From the NCBI GenBank assembly GCA_016858145.1, contig JAEHOE010000075.1, positions 1 to 64,000 on the forward strand: a stretch of 64,000 nucleotides of DNA, read 5' to 3'. Shown piece after piece: positions 1 to 12,000 of this stretch. Under the pieces are notes generated by a model. The model made no database searches. It was not told the DNA's origin and saw only the letters and a program-made list of their open reading frames with translations. Every line of letters begins with the position of its first letter. The first letter of the stretch is position 1. The position numbers and the translations under genes were made by a program. The DNA is from Edaphochlamys debaryana. Lineage: Eukaryota > Chlorophyta > Chlorophyceae > Chlamydomonadales.

Positions 1-3000
1 CCCCCGGCACCCCCGGGTGGGAGCATCCTCACTCCCTCCCCCGGCACCCCCGGGTGGGAGCATCCTCACTCCCTCCCCCGGCACCCCCGGGTGGGAGCAT
101 CCTCACTCCCTCCCCCGGCACCCCCGGGTGGGAGCATCACCCGGGTGGGAGCATCCTCACTCCCTCCCCCGGCACCCCCGGTGGGAGCATCCTCACTCCC
201 TCCCCGGCACCCCGGGTGGGAGCATCCTCACTCCCTCCCCGGCACCCCCGGGTGGGAGCATCCTCACTCCCTCCCCCGGCACCCCCGGGTGGGAGCATCC
301 TCACTCCCTCCCCGGCACCCCGGGTGGGAGCATCCTCACTCCCTCCCCCGGCACCCCGGGTGGGAGCATCCTCACTCCCTCCCCGGCACCCCCGGGTGGG
401 AGCATCCTCACTCCCTCCCCGGCACCCCCGGGTGGGAGCATCCTCACCCTCCCCCGGCACCCCCGGGTGGGAGCATCCTCACTCCCTCCCCCGGCACCCC
501 CGGGTGGGAGCATCCTCACTCCCTCCCCGGCACCCCCGGGTGGGAGCATCCCCGGGTGGGAGCATCCTCACTCCCTCCCCCGGCACCCCGGGTGGGAGCA
601 TCCTCACTCCCTCCCCGGCACCCCCGGGTGGGAGCATCCTCACTCCCTCCCCGGCACCCCCGGGTGGGAGCATCCTCACTCCCTCCCCGGCACCCCCGGT
701 GGGAGCATCCTCACTCCCCCCCGGCACCCCCGGGTGGGAGCATCCTCACTCCCTCCCCCGGCACCCCCGGGTGGGAGCATCCTCACTCCCTCCCCCGGCA
801 CCCCCGGGTGGGAGCATCCTCACTCCCTCCCCCGGCACCCCCGGGTGGGAGCATCCTCACTCCCTCCCCCGGCACCCCCGGGTGGGAGCATCCTCACTCC
901 CTCCCCCGGCACCCCCGGGTGGGAGCATCCTCACTCCCCCCCGGCACCCCCGGGTGGGAGCATCCTCACTCCCTCCCCCGGCACCCCCGGGTGGGAGCAT
1001 CCTCACTCCCTCCCCCGGCACCCCGGGTGGGAGCATCCTCACTCCCTCCCCGGCACCCCCGGGTGGGGCATCCTCACTCCCTCCCCCGGCACCCCCGGGT
1101 GGGAGCATCCTCACTCCCTCCCCCGGCACCCCCGGGTGGGAGCATCCTCACTCCCTCCCCCGGCACCCCCGGGTGGGAGCATCCTCACTCCCTCCCCCGG
1201 CACCCCCGGGTGGGAGCATCCTCACTCCCTCCCCGGCACCCCGGGTGGGAGCATCCTCACTCCCTCCCCGGCACCCCCGGGTGGGAGCATCCTCACTCCC
1301 CCCCCCGGCACCCCCGGGTGGGAGCATCCTCACTCCCCCCCGGCACCCCCGGGTGGGAGCATCCTCACTCCCTCCCCGGCACCCCGGGTGGGAGCATCCT
1401 CACTCCCTCCCCGGCACCCCCGGGTGGGAGCATCCTCACTCCCTCCCCGGCACCCCCGGGTGGGAGCATCCTCACTCCCTCCCCCGGCACCCCCGGGTGG
1501 GAGCATCCTCACTCCCTCCCCGGCACCCCCGGGTGGGAGCATCCTCACTCCCTCCCCCGGCACCCCCGGGTGGGAGCATCCTCACTCCCCCCCCGGCACC
1601 CCCGGGTGGGAGCATCCTCACTCCCCCCCCCGGCACCCCCCGGTGGGAGCATCCTCACTCCCTCCCCGGCACCCCGGGTGGGAGCATCCTCACTCCCTCC
1701 CCCGGCACCCCCGGGTGGGAGCATCCTCACTCCTCCCCCGGCACCCCCGGGTGGGAGCATCCTCACTCCCTCCCCCGGCACCCCGGGTGGGAGCATCCTC
1801 ACTCCCTCCCCCGGCACCCCCGGGTGGGAGCATCCTCACTCCTCCCCGCACCCCCGGGTGGGAGCATCCTCACTCCCTCCCCCGGCACCCCGGGTGGGAG
1901 CATCCTCACTCCCTCCCCCGGCACCCCGGGTGGGAGCATCCTCACTCCCTCCCCCGGCACCCCCGGGTGGGAGCATCCTCACTCCCTCCCCCGGCACCCC
2001 CGGGTGGGAGCATCCTCACTCCCTCCCCCGGCACCCCCGGGTGGGAGCATCCTCACTCCCTCCCCCGGCACCCCGGGTGGGAGCATCCTCACTCCCTCCC
2101 CCGGCACCCCCGGGTGGGAGCATCCTCACTCCCTCCCCGGCACCCCCCGGGTGGGAGCATCCTCACTCCCTCCCCCGGCACCCCCGGGTGGGAGCATCCT
2201 CACTCCCTCCCCGGCACCCCCGGGTGGGAGCATCCCCCGGGTGGGAGCATCCTCACTCCCTCCCCCGGCACCCCCGGGTGGGAGCATCCTCACTCCCTCC
2301 CCGGCACCCCCGGGTGGGAGCATCCTCACTCCCCCCCCGGCACCCCCGGGTGGGAGCATCCTCACTCCCTCCCCCGGCACCCCCGGGTGGGAGCATCCTC
2401 ACTCCCTCCCGGCACCCCGGGTGGGAGCATCCCCCGGGTGGGAGCATCCTCACTCCCTCCCCCGGCACCCCGGGTGGGAGCATCCTCACTCCCTCCCCCG
2501 GCACCCCCGGGTGGGAGCATCCTCACTCCCCCCCCCGGCACCCCCGGTGGGAGCATCCTCACTCCCTCCCCCGGCACCCCCGGGTGGGAGCATCCTCACT
2601 CCCTCCCGGCACCCCCGGGTGGGAGCATCCCCCGGGTGGGAGCATCCTCACTCCCTCCCCCGGCACCCCCGGTGGTAGCATCCTCACTCCTCCCCGGCAC
2701 CCCCGGGTGGGAGCATCCTCACTCCCTCCCCCGGCACCCCCGGGTGGGAGCATCCTCACTCCCTCCCCCGGCACCCCCGGGTGGAGCATCTCCACCCTGT
2801 GTGGAGCATCCTCACTCCCTCCCCCGGCACCCCCCGGGTGGGAGCATCTCACTCCCTCCCCCGTCACCCCCCGGGTGGGAGCATCCTCACTCCCTCCCCC
2901 GGCACCACCCGGGTGGGAGCATCCTCACTCCCCTCCCCCGGCACCCCCGGGTGGGAGCATCCTCACTCCCTCCCCCGGCACCCCCGGGTGGGAGCATCCT

Positions 3001-6000
3001 CACTACCCTCCCCCGGCACCCTTGGGTGGGAGCATCCTCACTCCCTCCCCCGGCACCCCCGGGTGGAGAGCATCCTCACTCCCTCCCCGGCACCCCCGGG
3101 TGGGAGCATCCTCACTCCCTCCCCCGGCACCCCCCGGTGGGAGCATCCTCACTCCCCCCCCGGCACCCCCGGGTGGGAGCATCCTCACTCCCTCCCCCGG
3201 CACCCCCGGGTGGGAGCATCCCCCGGGTGGGAGCATCCTCACTCCCTCCCCCGGCACCCCCGGGTGGGAGCATCCTCACTCCCTCCCCGGCACCCCGGGT
3301 GGGAGCATCCTCACTCCCTCCCCCGGCACCCCCGGGTGGGAGCATCCTCACTCCCTCCCCCGGCACCCCGGGTGGGAGCATCCCCGGGTGGGAGCATCCT
3401 CACTCCCTCCCCCGGCACCCCCGGGTGGGAGCATCCTCACTCCCTCCCCGGCACCCCGGGTGGGAGCATCCTCACTCCCTCCCCCGGCACCCCCGGGTGG
3501 GAGCATCCTCACTCCCTCCCCCGGCACCCCGGGTGGGAGCATCCTCACTCCCCCCCGGCACCCCCGGGTGGGAGGCATCCTCACTCCCTCCCCGCAACCC
3601 CCGGGTGGGAGCATCCTCACTCCTCCCCGGCACCCCCGGGTGGAGCATCCTCAACTGCCTCCCCCGGCAACCCCCGGGTGGGGAGCATCCTCACTCCGTC
3701 ACCGGCACCACCGGGGTGGGAGCATCCTCACTCCCTCCCCGGCACCCCCGGGGGAGCATCCTCACTCCCCCCCGGCACCCCCGGGTGGGCAAGCAATCCT
3801 CACTCCCCCCCCGGCACCCACGGGTGGGAGCCATCCTCACTCCTCCCGGCACTCCCCGGTGAGCATCCCCCGGGTGGGAGCATCCTCACTCCTCCCCCGG
3901 CAACCCCTGGTGGGAGCATCCTCACTCCTCCCCCGGCACCCCGGGTGGGGAGCATCCTCACTGCCCTCCCCGGCACCCCCCGGGTGGGAGCATCCTCACT
4001 CCCTCCCCGGCACCCCCGGGTGGGAGCATCCCCCGGGTGGGAGCATCCTCACTCCCTCCCCCGGCACCCCCGGGTGGGAGCATCCTCACTCCCTCCCCCG
4101 GCACCCCCGGGTGGGAGCATCCTCACTCCCTCCCCGGCACCCCCGGGTGGGAGCATCCTCACTCCCTCCCCCGGCACCCCCGGGTGGGAGCATCCTCACT
4201 CCCCCCCCCGGCACCCCCCGGTGGGAGCATCCTCACTCCCTCCCCCGGCACCCCCGGGTGGGAGCATCCTCACTCCCTCCCCCGGCACCCCCCGGGTGGG
4301 AGCATCCTCACTCCCTCCCCGGCACCCCCGGGTGGGAGCATCCTCACTCCCTCCCCCGGCACCCCCGGGTGGGAGCATCCTCACTCCCTCCCCCGGCACC
4401 CCCGGGTGGGAGCATCCTCACTCCCTCCCCGGCACCCCCGGGTGGGAGCATCCTCACTCCTCCCCCGGCACCCCCGGGTGGGAGCATCCTCACTCCCCCC
4501 CCCGGCACCCCCGGGTGGGAGCATCCTCACTCCCTCCCCCGGCACCCCCGGGTGGGAGCATCCTCACTCCCTCCCCCGGCACCCCCGGGTGGGAGCATCC
4601 TCACTCCCTCCCCCGGCACCCCCGGGTGGGAAGCATCCTCACTCCCTCCCCCCGGCACCCCCGGGTGGGAGCATCCTCACTCCCTCCCCCGGCACCCCCC
4701 GGGTGGGAGCATCCTCACTCCCTCCCCCGGCACCCCCGGGTGGGAGCATCCTCACTCCCTCCCCCGGCACCCCCGGGTGGGGAGCATCCTCACTCCCTCC
4801 CCCGGCACCCCCGGGTGGGAGCATCCTCACTCCCTCCCCGGCACCCCCGGGTGGGAGCATCCTCACTCCCTCCCCGGCACCCCCGGGTGGAGCATCCTCA
4901 CTCCCTCCCCGGCACCCCCGGGTGGGAGCATCCTCACTCCCTCCCCCGGCACCCCCGGTGGGAGCATCCTCACTCCCTCCCCGGCACCCCCGGGTGGGAG
5001 CATCCTCAACTCCCTCCCCCCGGCACCCCCGGTGGGAGCATCCCCGAGGTGGGAGCATCCTCACTCCCTCCCCGGCAACCCCCGGGTGGGAGCAATCCTC
5101 ACTCCCTCTCCCCGGCACCCCCTGGTGGGAGCTCCTCACTCCCTCCCCCGGCACCCCCGGGTGGGAGCATCCTCACTCCCCTCCCCGGCACCCCCGGGTG
5201 GGAGCATCCTCACTCCCTCCCCCGGCCACCCGGGTGGGAGCATCCTCACTCCCTCCCCCGGCACCCCCGGTGGGAGCATCCTCACTCCCTCCCCCGGCAC
5301 CCCCGGGTGGGAGCATCCTCACTCCCTCCCCTGGCACCCCGGGTGGGGAGCATCCTCACTCCCTCCCCCGGCACCCCCGGGTGGGAGCATCCTCACTCCC
5401 TCCCCCGGCACCCCCGGGTGGGAGCATCCTCCTCACTCCCCTCCCCGGGGGGAGCATCCCACCCGGGTGGGAGCATCCTCACTCCCTCCCCCGGCACCCC
5501 CGGGTGGGAGCATCCTCACTCCCTCCCCCGGCACCCCCGGGTGGGAGCATCCTCACTCCCTCCCCGGCACCCCCGGGTGGGAGCATCCTCACTCCCTCCC
5601 CGGCACCCCCGGGTGGGAGCATCCTCACTCCCTCCCCCGGCACCCCCGGGTGGGAGCATCCTCACTCCCTCCCCGGCACCCCCGGGTGGGAGCATCCTCA
5701 CTCCCCCCCCGGCACCCCCGGGTGGAGCATCCTCACTCCCTCCCCCGGCACCCCCGGGTGGGAGCATCCTCACTCCCTCCCCCGGCACCCCCGGGGGGAG
5801 CATCCTCACTCCCTCCCCGGCACCCCCGGGTGGGAGCATCCTCACTCCCTCCCCCGGCACCCCGGGTGGGAGCATCCTCACTCCCTCCCCCGGCACCCCC
5901 GGGTGGGAGCATCCTCACTCCCTCCCCCGGCACCCCCGGGTGGGAGCATCCTCACTCCCTCCCCCGGCACCCCCGGTGGAGCATCCTCACTCCCTCCCCC

Positions 6001-9000
6001 GGCACCCCGGTGGGAGCATCCTCACTCCCTCCCCCGAGCACCCCGGGTGGGAGCATCCTCACTCCCTCCCCCGGCACCCCCGGTTGGGAGGCCATCCTCA
6101 CTCCCTCCCCCGCACCCCGGGTGGGAGCATCCTCACTACCCTCCCCCTGCCCCCCCCGGGTGGGAGCATCCTCACTCCCTCCCCCGGCACCCCCGGGTGG
6201 GAGCATCCTCACTCCCTCCCCCGGCACCCCTGGTGGGAGCATCCTCACTCCCCCCCCGGCACCCCCGGTGGGAGCATTCCTCACTCCTCCCCGGCACCCC
6301 CGGTGGGAGCATCCTCAATCCCTCCCCCGGCACCCCCGGGTGGGAGCATCCTCACTCCCTCCCCGGCACCCCCGGGTGGAGCATCCTCACTCCCTCCCCC
6401 GGCACCCCCGGGTGGGAGCATCCTCACTCCCTCCCCCTGCACCCCCGGGTGGGAGCATCCCCCGGGTGTGAGCATCCTCACTCCCTCCCCCGGCACCCCC
6501 GGGTGGGAGCATCCTCACTCCCTCCCCCGGCACCCCCGGGTGGAGCATCCTCACTCCCTCCCCCGGCAACCCCCGGGTGGGAGCATCCTCACTCCCTCCC
6601 CCGGCACCCCGGGTGGGAGCATCCTCACTCCCCCCCCCGGCACCCCCGGGTGGGAGCATCCTCACTCCCCCCCCCGGCACCCCCGGGTGGGAGCATCCTC
6701 ACTCCCCCCCGCACCCCCGGGTGGGGAGCATCCTCACTCCCTCCCCCGGCACCCCCGGGTGGGAGCACTCACTCCACTCCCCTCCCCTGGCACCCCGGGT
6801 GGGCATCCTCACTCCCTTCCCCCGGCACCCCGGGTGGGAGCATCCTCAATCCCTCCCCCGGCACCCCCGGGTGGGAGCATCCTCACTCCCTCCCCCGGCA
6901 CCCCCGGTGGGAGCACTCCTCACTCCCTCCCCGGCACCCCCGGGTGGGAGCATCCTCACTCCCTCCCCGGCACCCCCGGGTGGGAGCATCCTCACTCCCT
7001 CCCCCGGCACCCCCCGGGTGGGAAGCATCCTCACTCCCTCCCCCGGCACCCCGGGTGGGAGCATCCTCACTCCCTCCCCCGGCACCCCCGGGTGGGAGCA
7101 TCCTCACTCCCTCCCCGGCACCCCCCGGGTGGGGAGCATCCTCACTCCCTCCCCCGGCACCCCCGGGTGGGAGCATCCTCACTCCCTCCCCCGGCACCCC
7201 GGGTGGGAGCATCCTCACTCCCTCCCACGGCACCCGGGTGGGAGCACCCCCGGGTGGGAGCATCCTCACTCCCTCCCCGGCACCCCCCGGGTGGGAGCAT
7301 CCTCACTCCTCCCCCGGCACCCCCGGGTGGGAGCATCCTCACTCCCTCCCCGGCACCCCCCGGGTGGGAGCATCCTCACTCCCTCCCCCGGCACCCCCGG
7401 TGGGGAGCATCCTCACTCCCTCCCCGGCACCCCCGGGTGGGAGCATCCTCACTCCCTCCCCCGGCACCCCCGGGTGGGAGCATCCTCACTCCCTCCCCCC
7501 GGCCACCCCGGGTGGGAGCATCCTCACTCCCTCCCCCGGCACCCCGGTGGGAGCATCTCCCCTCCCGTCCCCGGCACCCCCCGGGTGGCGCATCCTCACT
7601 CCCCTCCCCCGGCACCCCCGGTGGGAGCATCCTCACTCCCTCCCCGGCACCCCGGGTGGGAGCATCCTCACTCCCTCCCCCGGCACCCCCGGGTGGGAGA
7701 ATCCTCACTCCCTCCCCCGGCCACCCCCGGGTGGGAGCATCCTCACTCCCTCCCCCGGCACCCCCGGGTGGGAGCATCCTCACTCCCTCCCCCCGGCACC
7801 CACCGGGTGGGACATCCTCACTCCTCCCCCAGCCCCCCGGGTGGGAGCATCCTCACTCCCTCCCCCGGCCCCCCGGGTGGGAGCATCCTCACTCCCTCCC
7901 CCGGCACCCCCGGGTGGGAGCTCCTCACTCCCTCCCCCGGCACCCCCGGGTGGAGCATCCTCACTCCTCCCCGGCACCCCCGGGTGGGAGCATCCTCACT
8001 CCCTCCCCCGGCACCCCGGGTGGATCACTCCCCACGGGTGGGAGCATCCTCACTCCCTCCCCCGGCACCCCCGGGTGGGAGCATCCTCACTCCCTCCCCC
8101 GGCACCCCCGGGTGGGAAGCATCCTCACTCCCTCCCCCGGCACCCCCGGGTGGGAGCATCCTCACCCCTCCCCGGCACCCCCGGGTGGAGCATCCTCACT
8201 CCCTCCCCCGGCACCCCAGGGTGGGAGCATCCTCACTCCCTCCCCCGGCACCCCCCGGGTGGGAGCATCCTCCACTCCCTCCCCCGGCACCCCCGGGTGG
8301 AGCATCCTCACTCCCTCCCCCGGCACCCCCGGGTGGGAGCTCCTCACTCCCTCCCCGGGTGGGAGCATCCTCACTCCCTCCCCCGGCACCCCGGGTGGGA
8401 GCATCCTCACTCCCTCCCCCGGCACCCCCGGGTGGGAGCATCCTCACTCCCTCCCCCGGCACCCCGGGTGGGAGCATCCTCACTCCCTCCCCGGCACCCC
8501 CGGGTGGGAGCATCCTCACTCCCTCCCCCGGCACCCCCGGGTGGGAGCATCCTCACTCCCTCCCCCGGCACCCCCGGGTGGGAGCATCCTCACTCCCTCC
8601 CCCGGCACCCCCGGGTGGGGAGCATCCTCACTCCCCCCCCTGGCACCCCCGGGTGGGAGCATCCTCACTCCCTCCCCCGGCACCCCGGGTGGGAGCATCC
8701 TCACTCCCTCCCCCGGCACCCCCGGGGTGGGAGCATCCTCACTCCCTCCCCCGGCAACCCCCGGTGGGAGCATCCCCCGGGTGGGAGCATCCTCACTCCC
8801 CTCCCCCGGCACCCGGGTGGGAGCATCCTCACTCCCTCCCCGGCACCCCCGGGTGGGAGCATCCTCACTCCCTCCCCCGGCACCCCCGGGTGGGAGCATC
8901 CTCACTCCCTCCCCCGGCACCCCCGGGTGGGAAGCATCCTCCACTCCCTCCCCCGGCACCCCCGGGTGGGAGCATCCTCACTCCCTCCCCCGGCACCCCC

Positions 9001-12000
9001 GGGTGGAGCATCCTCACTCCCTCCCCGGCACCCCCCGGGTGGGAGCATCCTCACTCCCTCCCCCGGCACCCCGGTGGGAGCATCCTCACTCCCTCCCCGG
9101 CACCCCCGGTGGGAGCATCCTCCACTCCTCCCCGGCACCCCCGGGTGGGAGCATCCTCACTCCCTCCCCGGCACCCCCGGGTGGGAGCATCCTCACTCCC
9201 TCCCCCGGCACCCCCGGGTGGGAGCATCCTCACTCCCTCCCCCGGCACCCCCGGGTGGAGCATCCTCACTCCCTCCCCCGGCACCCCCCGGGTGGGAGCA
9301 TCCTCACTCCCTCCCCGGCACCCCCGGGTGGGAGATCCTCACTCCCTCCCCCGGCACCCCGGGTGGGAGCATCCTCACTCCCTCCCCCGGCACCCCCGGG
9401 TGGGAGATCCTCACTCCCTCCCCCGGCCACCCCAGGGTTGGGAGCATCCTCACTCCCTCCCCCGGCACCCCCGGTGGGAGCATCCTCACATCCCTCCCCC
9501 AAGTCACCCCCGGGGTGGAGCATCTCACTCCCTCCCCCGGAACCCCCGCGGTTGGGAGGGCATCTCCTCCCTCCCCCGGCACCCCCGGGTGGGAGCATCC
9601 TCACTCCCCCCCTGGCCCCCCCGGGTTGGGAGCATCCTCACTCCCTCCCCCCGGCACCCCCGGGTGGGAGCATCCTCACTCCCTCCCACCGGCACCCCCG
9701 GTTGGAGCATTCCTCACTCCTCCCCTGGCACCCGGGTGGGAGCATCCCCCGTGTGGGAGCATCCTCACTCCCTCCCCCGGCACCCCCGGGTGGGAGCAAT
9801 CCTCAACTCCCTTCCCCGGCACCCCGGGTGGGAGCATCCCTCACTCCCACCCCTGGCACCCCGGGTGGAGCATCCTCCACTCCCCCCCCTGCACCCCCCG
9901 GGGAGCATCTACTCCCTCCCCCGGCACCCGGTGGGAGCATCCCTCACTCCCCCCCCTGGCACCCCGGGGCAGGCCTACCACCGGGTGGGAAGCATTCCTC
10001 ACTCCCTCACCCGGCACCCCCGGGTGGGAGCATCCTCACCTCCCTCCCCGGCACCCCCCGGGTGGGAGCCATCCTCACTCCCTCCCCCGGCACCCCCGGG
10101 TGGAGCATCCTCCACTCCACTCCCCGCACCCCCGGTGGGAGCCTACCTCACTCCCTCCCCCGGCACCCCCGGGTGGGAGCATCCTCACTCCCTCCCCCGG
10201 CACCCCCGGGTGGGAGCATCCTCACTCCCCCCCGGCACCCCCGGGTGGGAGCATCCTCACTCCCTCCCCCGGCACCCCCGGGTGGGAGCATCCTCACCTC
10301 CCCTCCCCCGGCACCCCCGGGTGGAGCATCCTCACTCCCTCCCCCCGGCACCCCCGGGTGGGAGCATCCTCACTCCCTCCCCCGGCACCCCCGGGTGGGA
10401 GCATCCTCACTCCCTCCCCCGGCACCCCCGGGTGGGAGCATCCTCACTCCCTCCCCCGGCACCCCGGGTGGGAGCATCCTCACTCCCTCCCCGGCACCCC
10501 CGGGTGGGAGCATCCTCACTCCCTCCCCCGGCACCCCCGGGTGGGAGCACTCCTCACTCCCTCCCCCGGCACCCCCGGTGGGAGCATCCCTCACTCCCTC
10601 CCCCGGCACCCCCGGGTGGGAGCATCCCTATTCTCCCTCCCCCGCACCCCCGGGTGGGAGCACCCCCCGGGTGGGAGCATCCTCACTCCCTCCCCCGGCA
10701 CCCCCGGGTGGGAGCATCCTCACTCCCTCCCCCGGCACCCCCGGGTGGGAGCATCCTCACTCCCTCCCCGGCACCCCCGGGTGGGAGCATCCTCACTCCC
10801 TCCCCGGCACCCCGGGTGGGAGCATCCTCACTCCCTCCCCCGGCACCCCCGGGTGGGAGCATCCTCACTCCCCCCCCGGCACCCCCGGGTGGGAGCATCC
10901 TCACTCCCTCCCCCGGCACCCCGGGTGGGAGCATCCTCACTCCCTCCCCCGGCACCCCCGGGTGGGAGCATCCTCACTCCCTCCCCCGGCACCCCCCGGT
11001 GGGAGCATCCTCACTCCCTCCCCCGGCACCCCCGGGTGGGAGCATCCTCACTCCCTCCCCCGGCACCACCGGGTGGGAGCATCCTCACTCCCCCCCGGCA
11101 CCCCTGGTGGGAGCATCCTCACTCCCTCCCCCGGCACCCCGGGTGGGACATCCTCACTCCCTCCCCCGGCACCCCGGGTGGGAAGCATCCTCACTCCCTC
11201 CCCGGCACCCCCGGGTGGGAGCATCCTCACTCCCTCCCCGGCACCCCCCGGGTGGGAGCATCCTCACTCCCTCCCCCGGCATCCTCACTCCCTTCCCCCG
11301 GGTGGGAGCATCCTCCCTCCCTCCCCCCGGCACCCCCGGGTGGGAGCATCCTCCACTCCCTCCCCCGGCACCCCCGGGTGGGAGCATCCTCACTCCCCCC
11401 CTCGGCACCCCCGGGTGGGAGCATCTCACTCCCTCCCCCGGCACCCCCGGGTGGGAGCATACTCACTCCCTCCCCCGGCACCCCGGGTTGGAGAATCCCC
11501 CGGGTGGGAGCATCCTCAACTCCCTCCCCGGCACCCCCGGGTGGAGCATCCTCACTCCCTCCCCCGGCACCCCCGGGTTGGAGCATCCTCACTCCCTCCC
11601 CCGGCACCCCGGGTGGGAGCATCCTCACTCCCTCCCCGGCAACCCCGGGTGGGAGCATCCTTCACTCCCTCCCCCGGCACCCCGGGTGGGAGTCATCCTC
11701 ACTCCCTCCCCCGGCACCCCCGGGTGGAGCCATCCTCACTCCCTCCCCCGGCACCCCCGGGTGGGAGCATCCTCACTCCCTCCCCCGGCACCCCCGGGTG
11801 GGAGCATCCTCACTCCCCTCCCCCTTGGCACCTTTCCGGGTGGGAGCATCCTCACTCCCTCCCCCCGGCCACCCCCCGGGTGGGAGCATCCCTCACTCCC
11901 TCCCCCGGCACCCCGGGTGGGAGCATCCCGGGTGGGAGCATCCTCACTCCCCCCCGGCACCCCCGGGTGGAGCATCCTCACTCCCTTCCCCCGGCACCCC

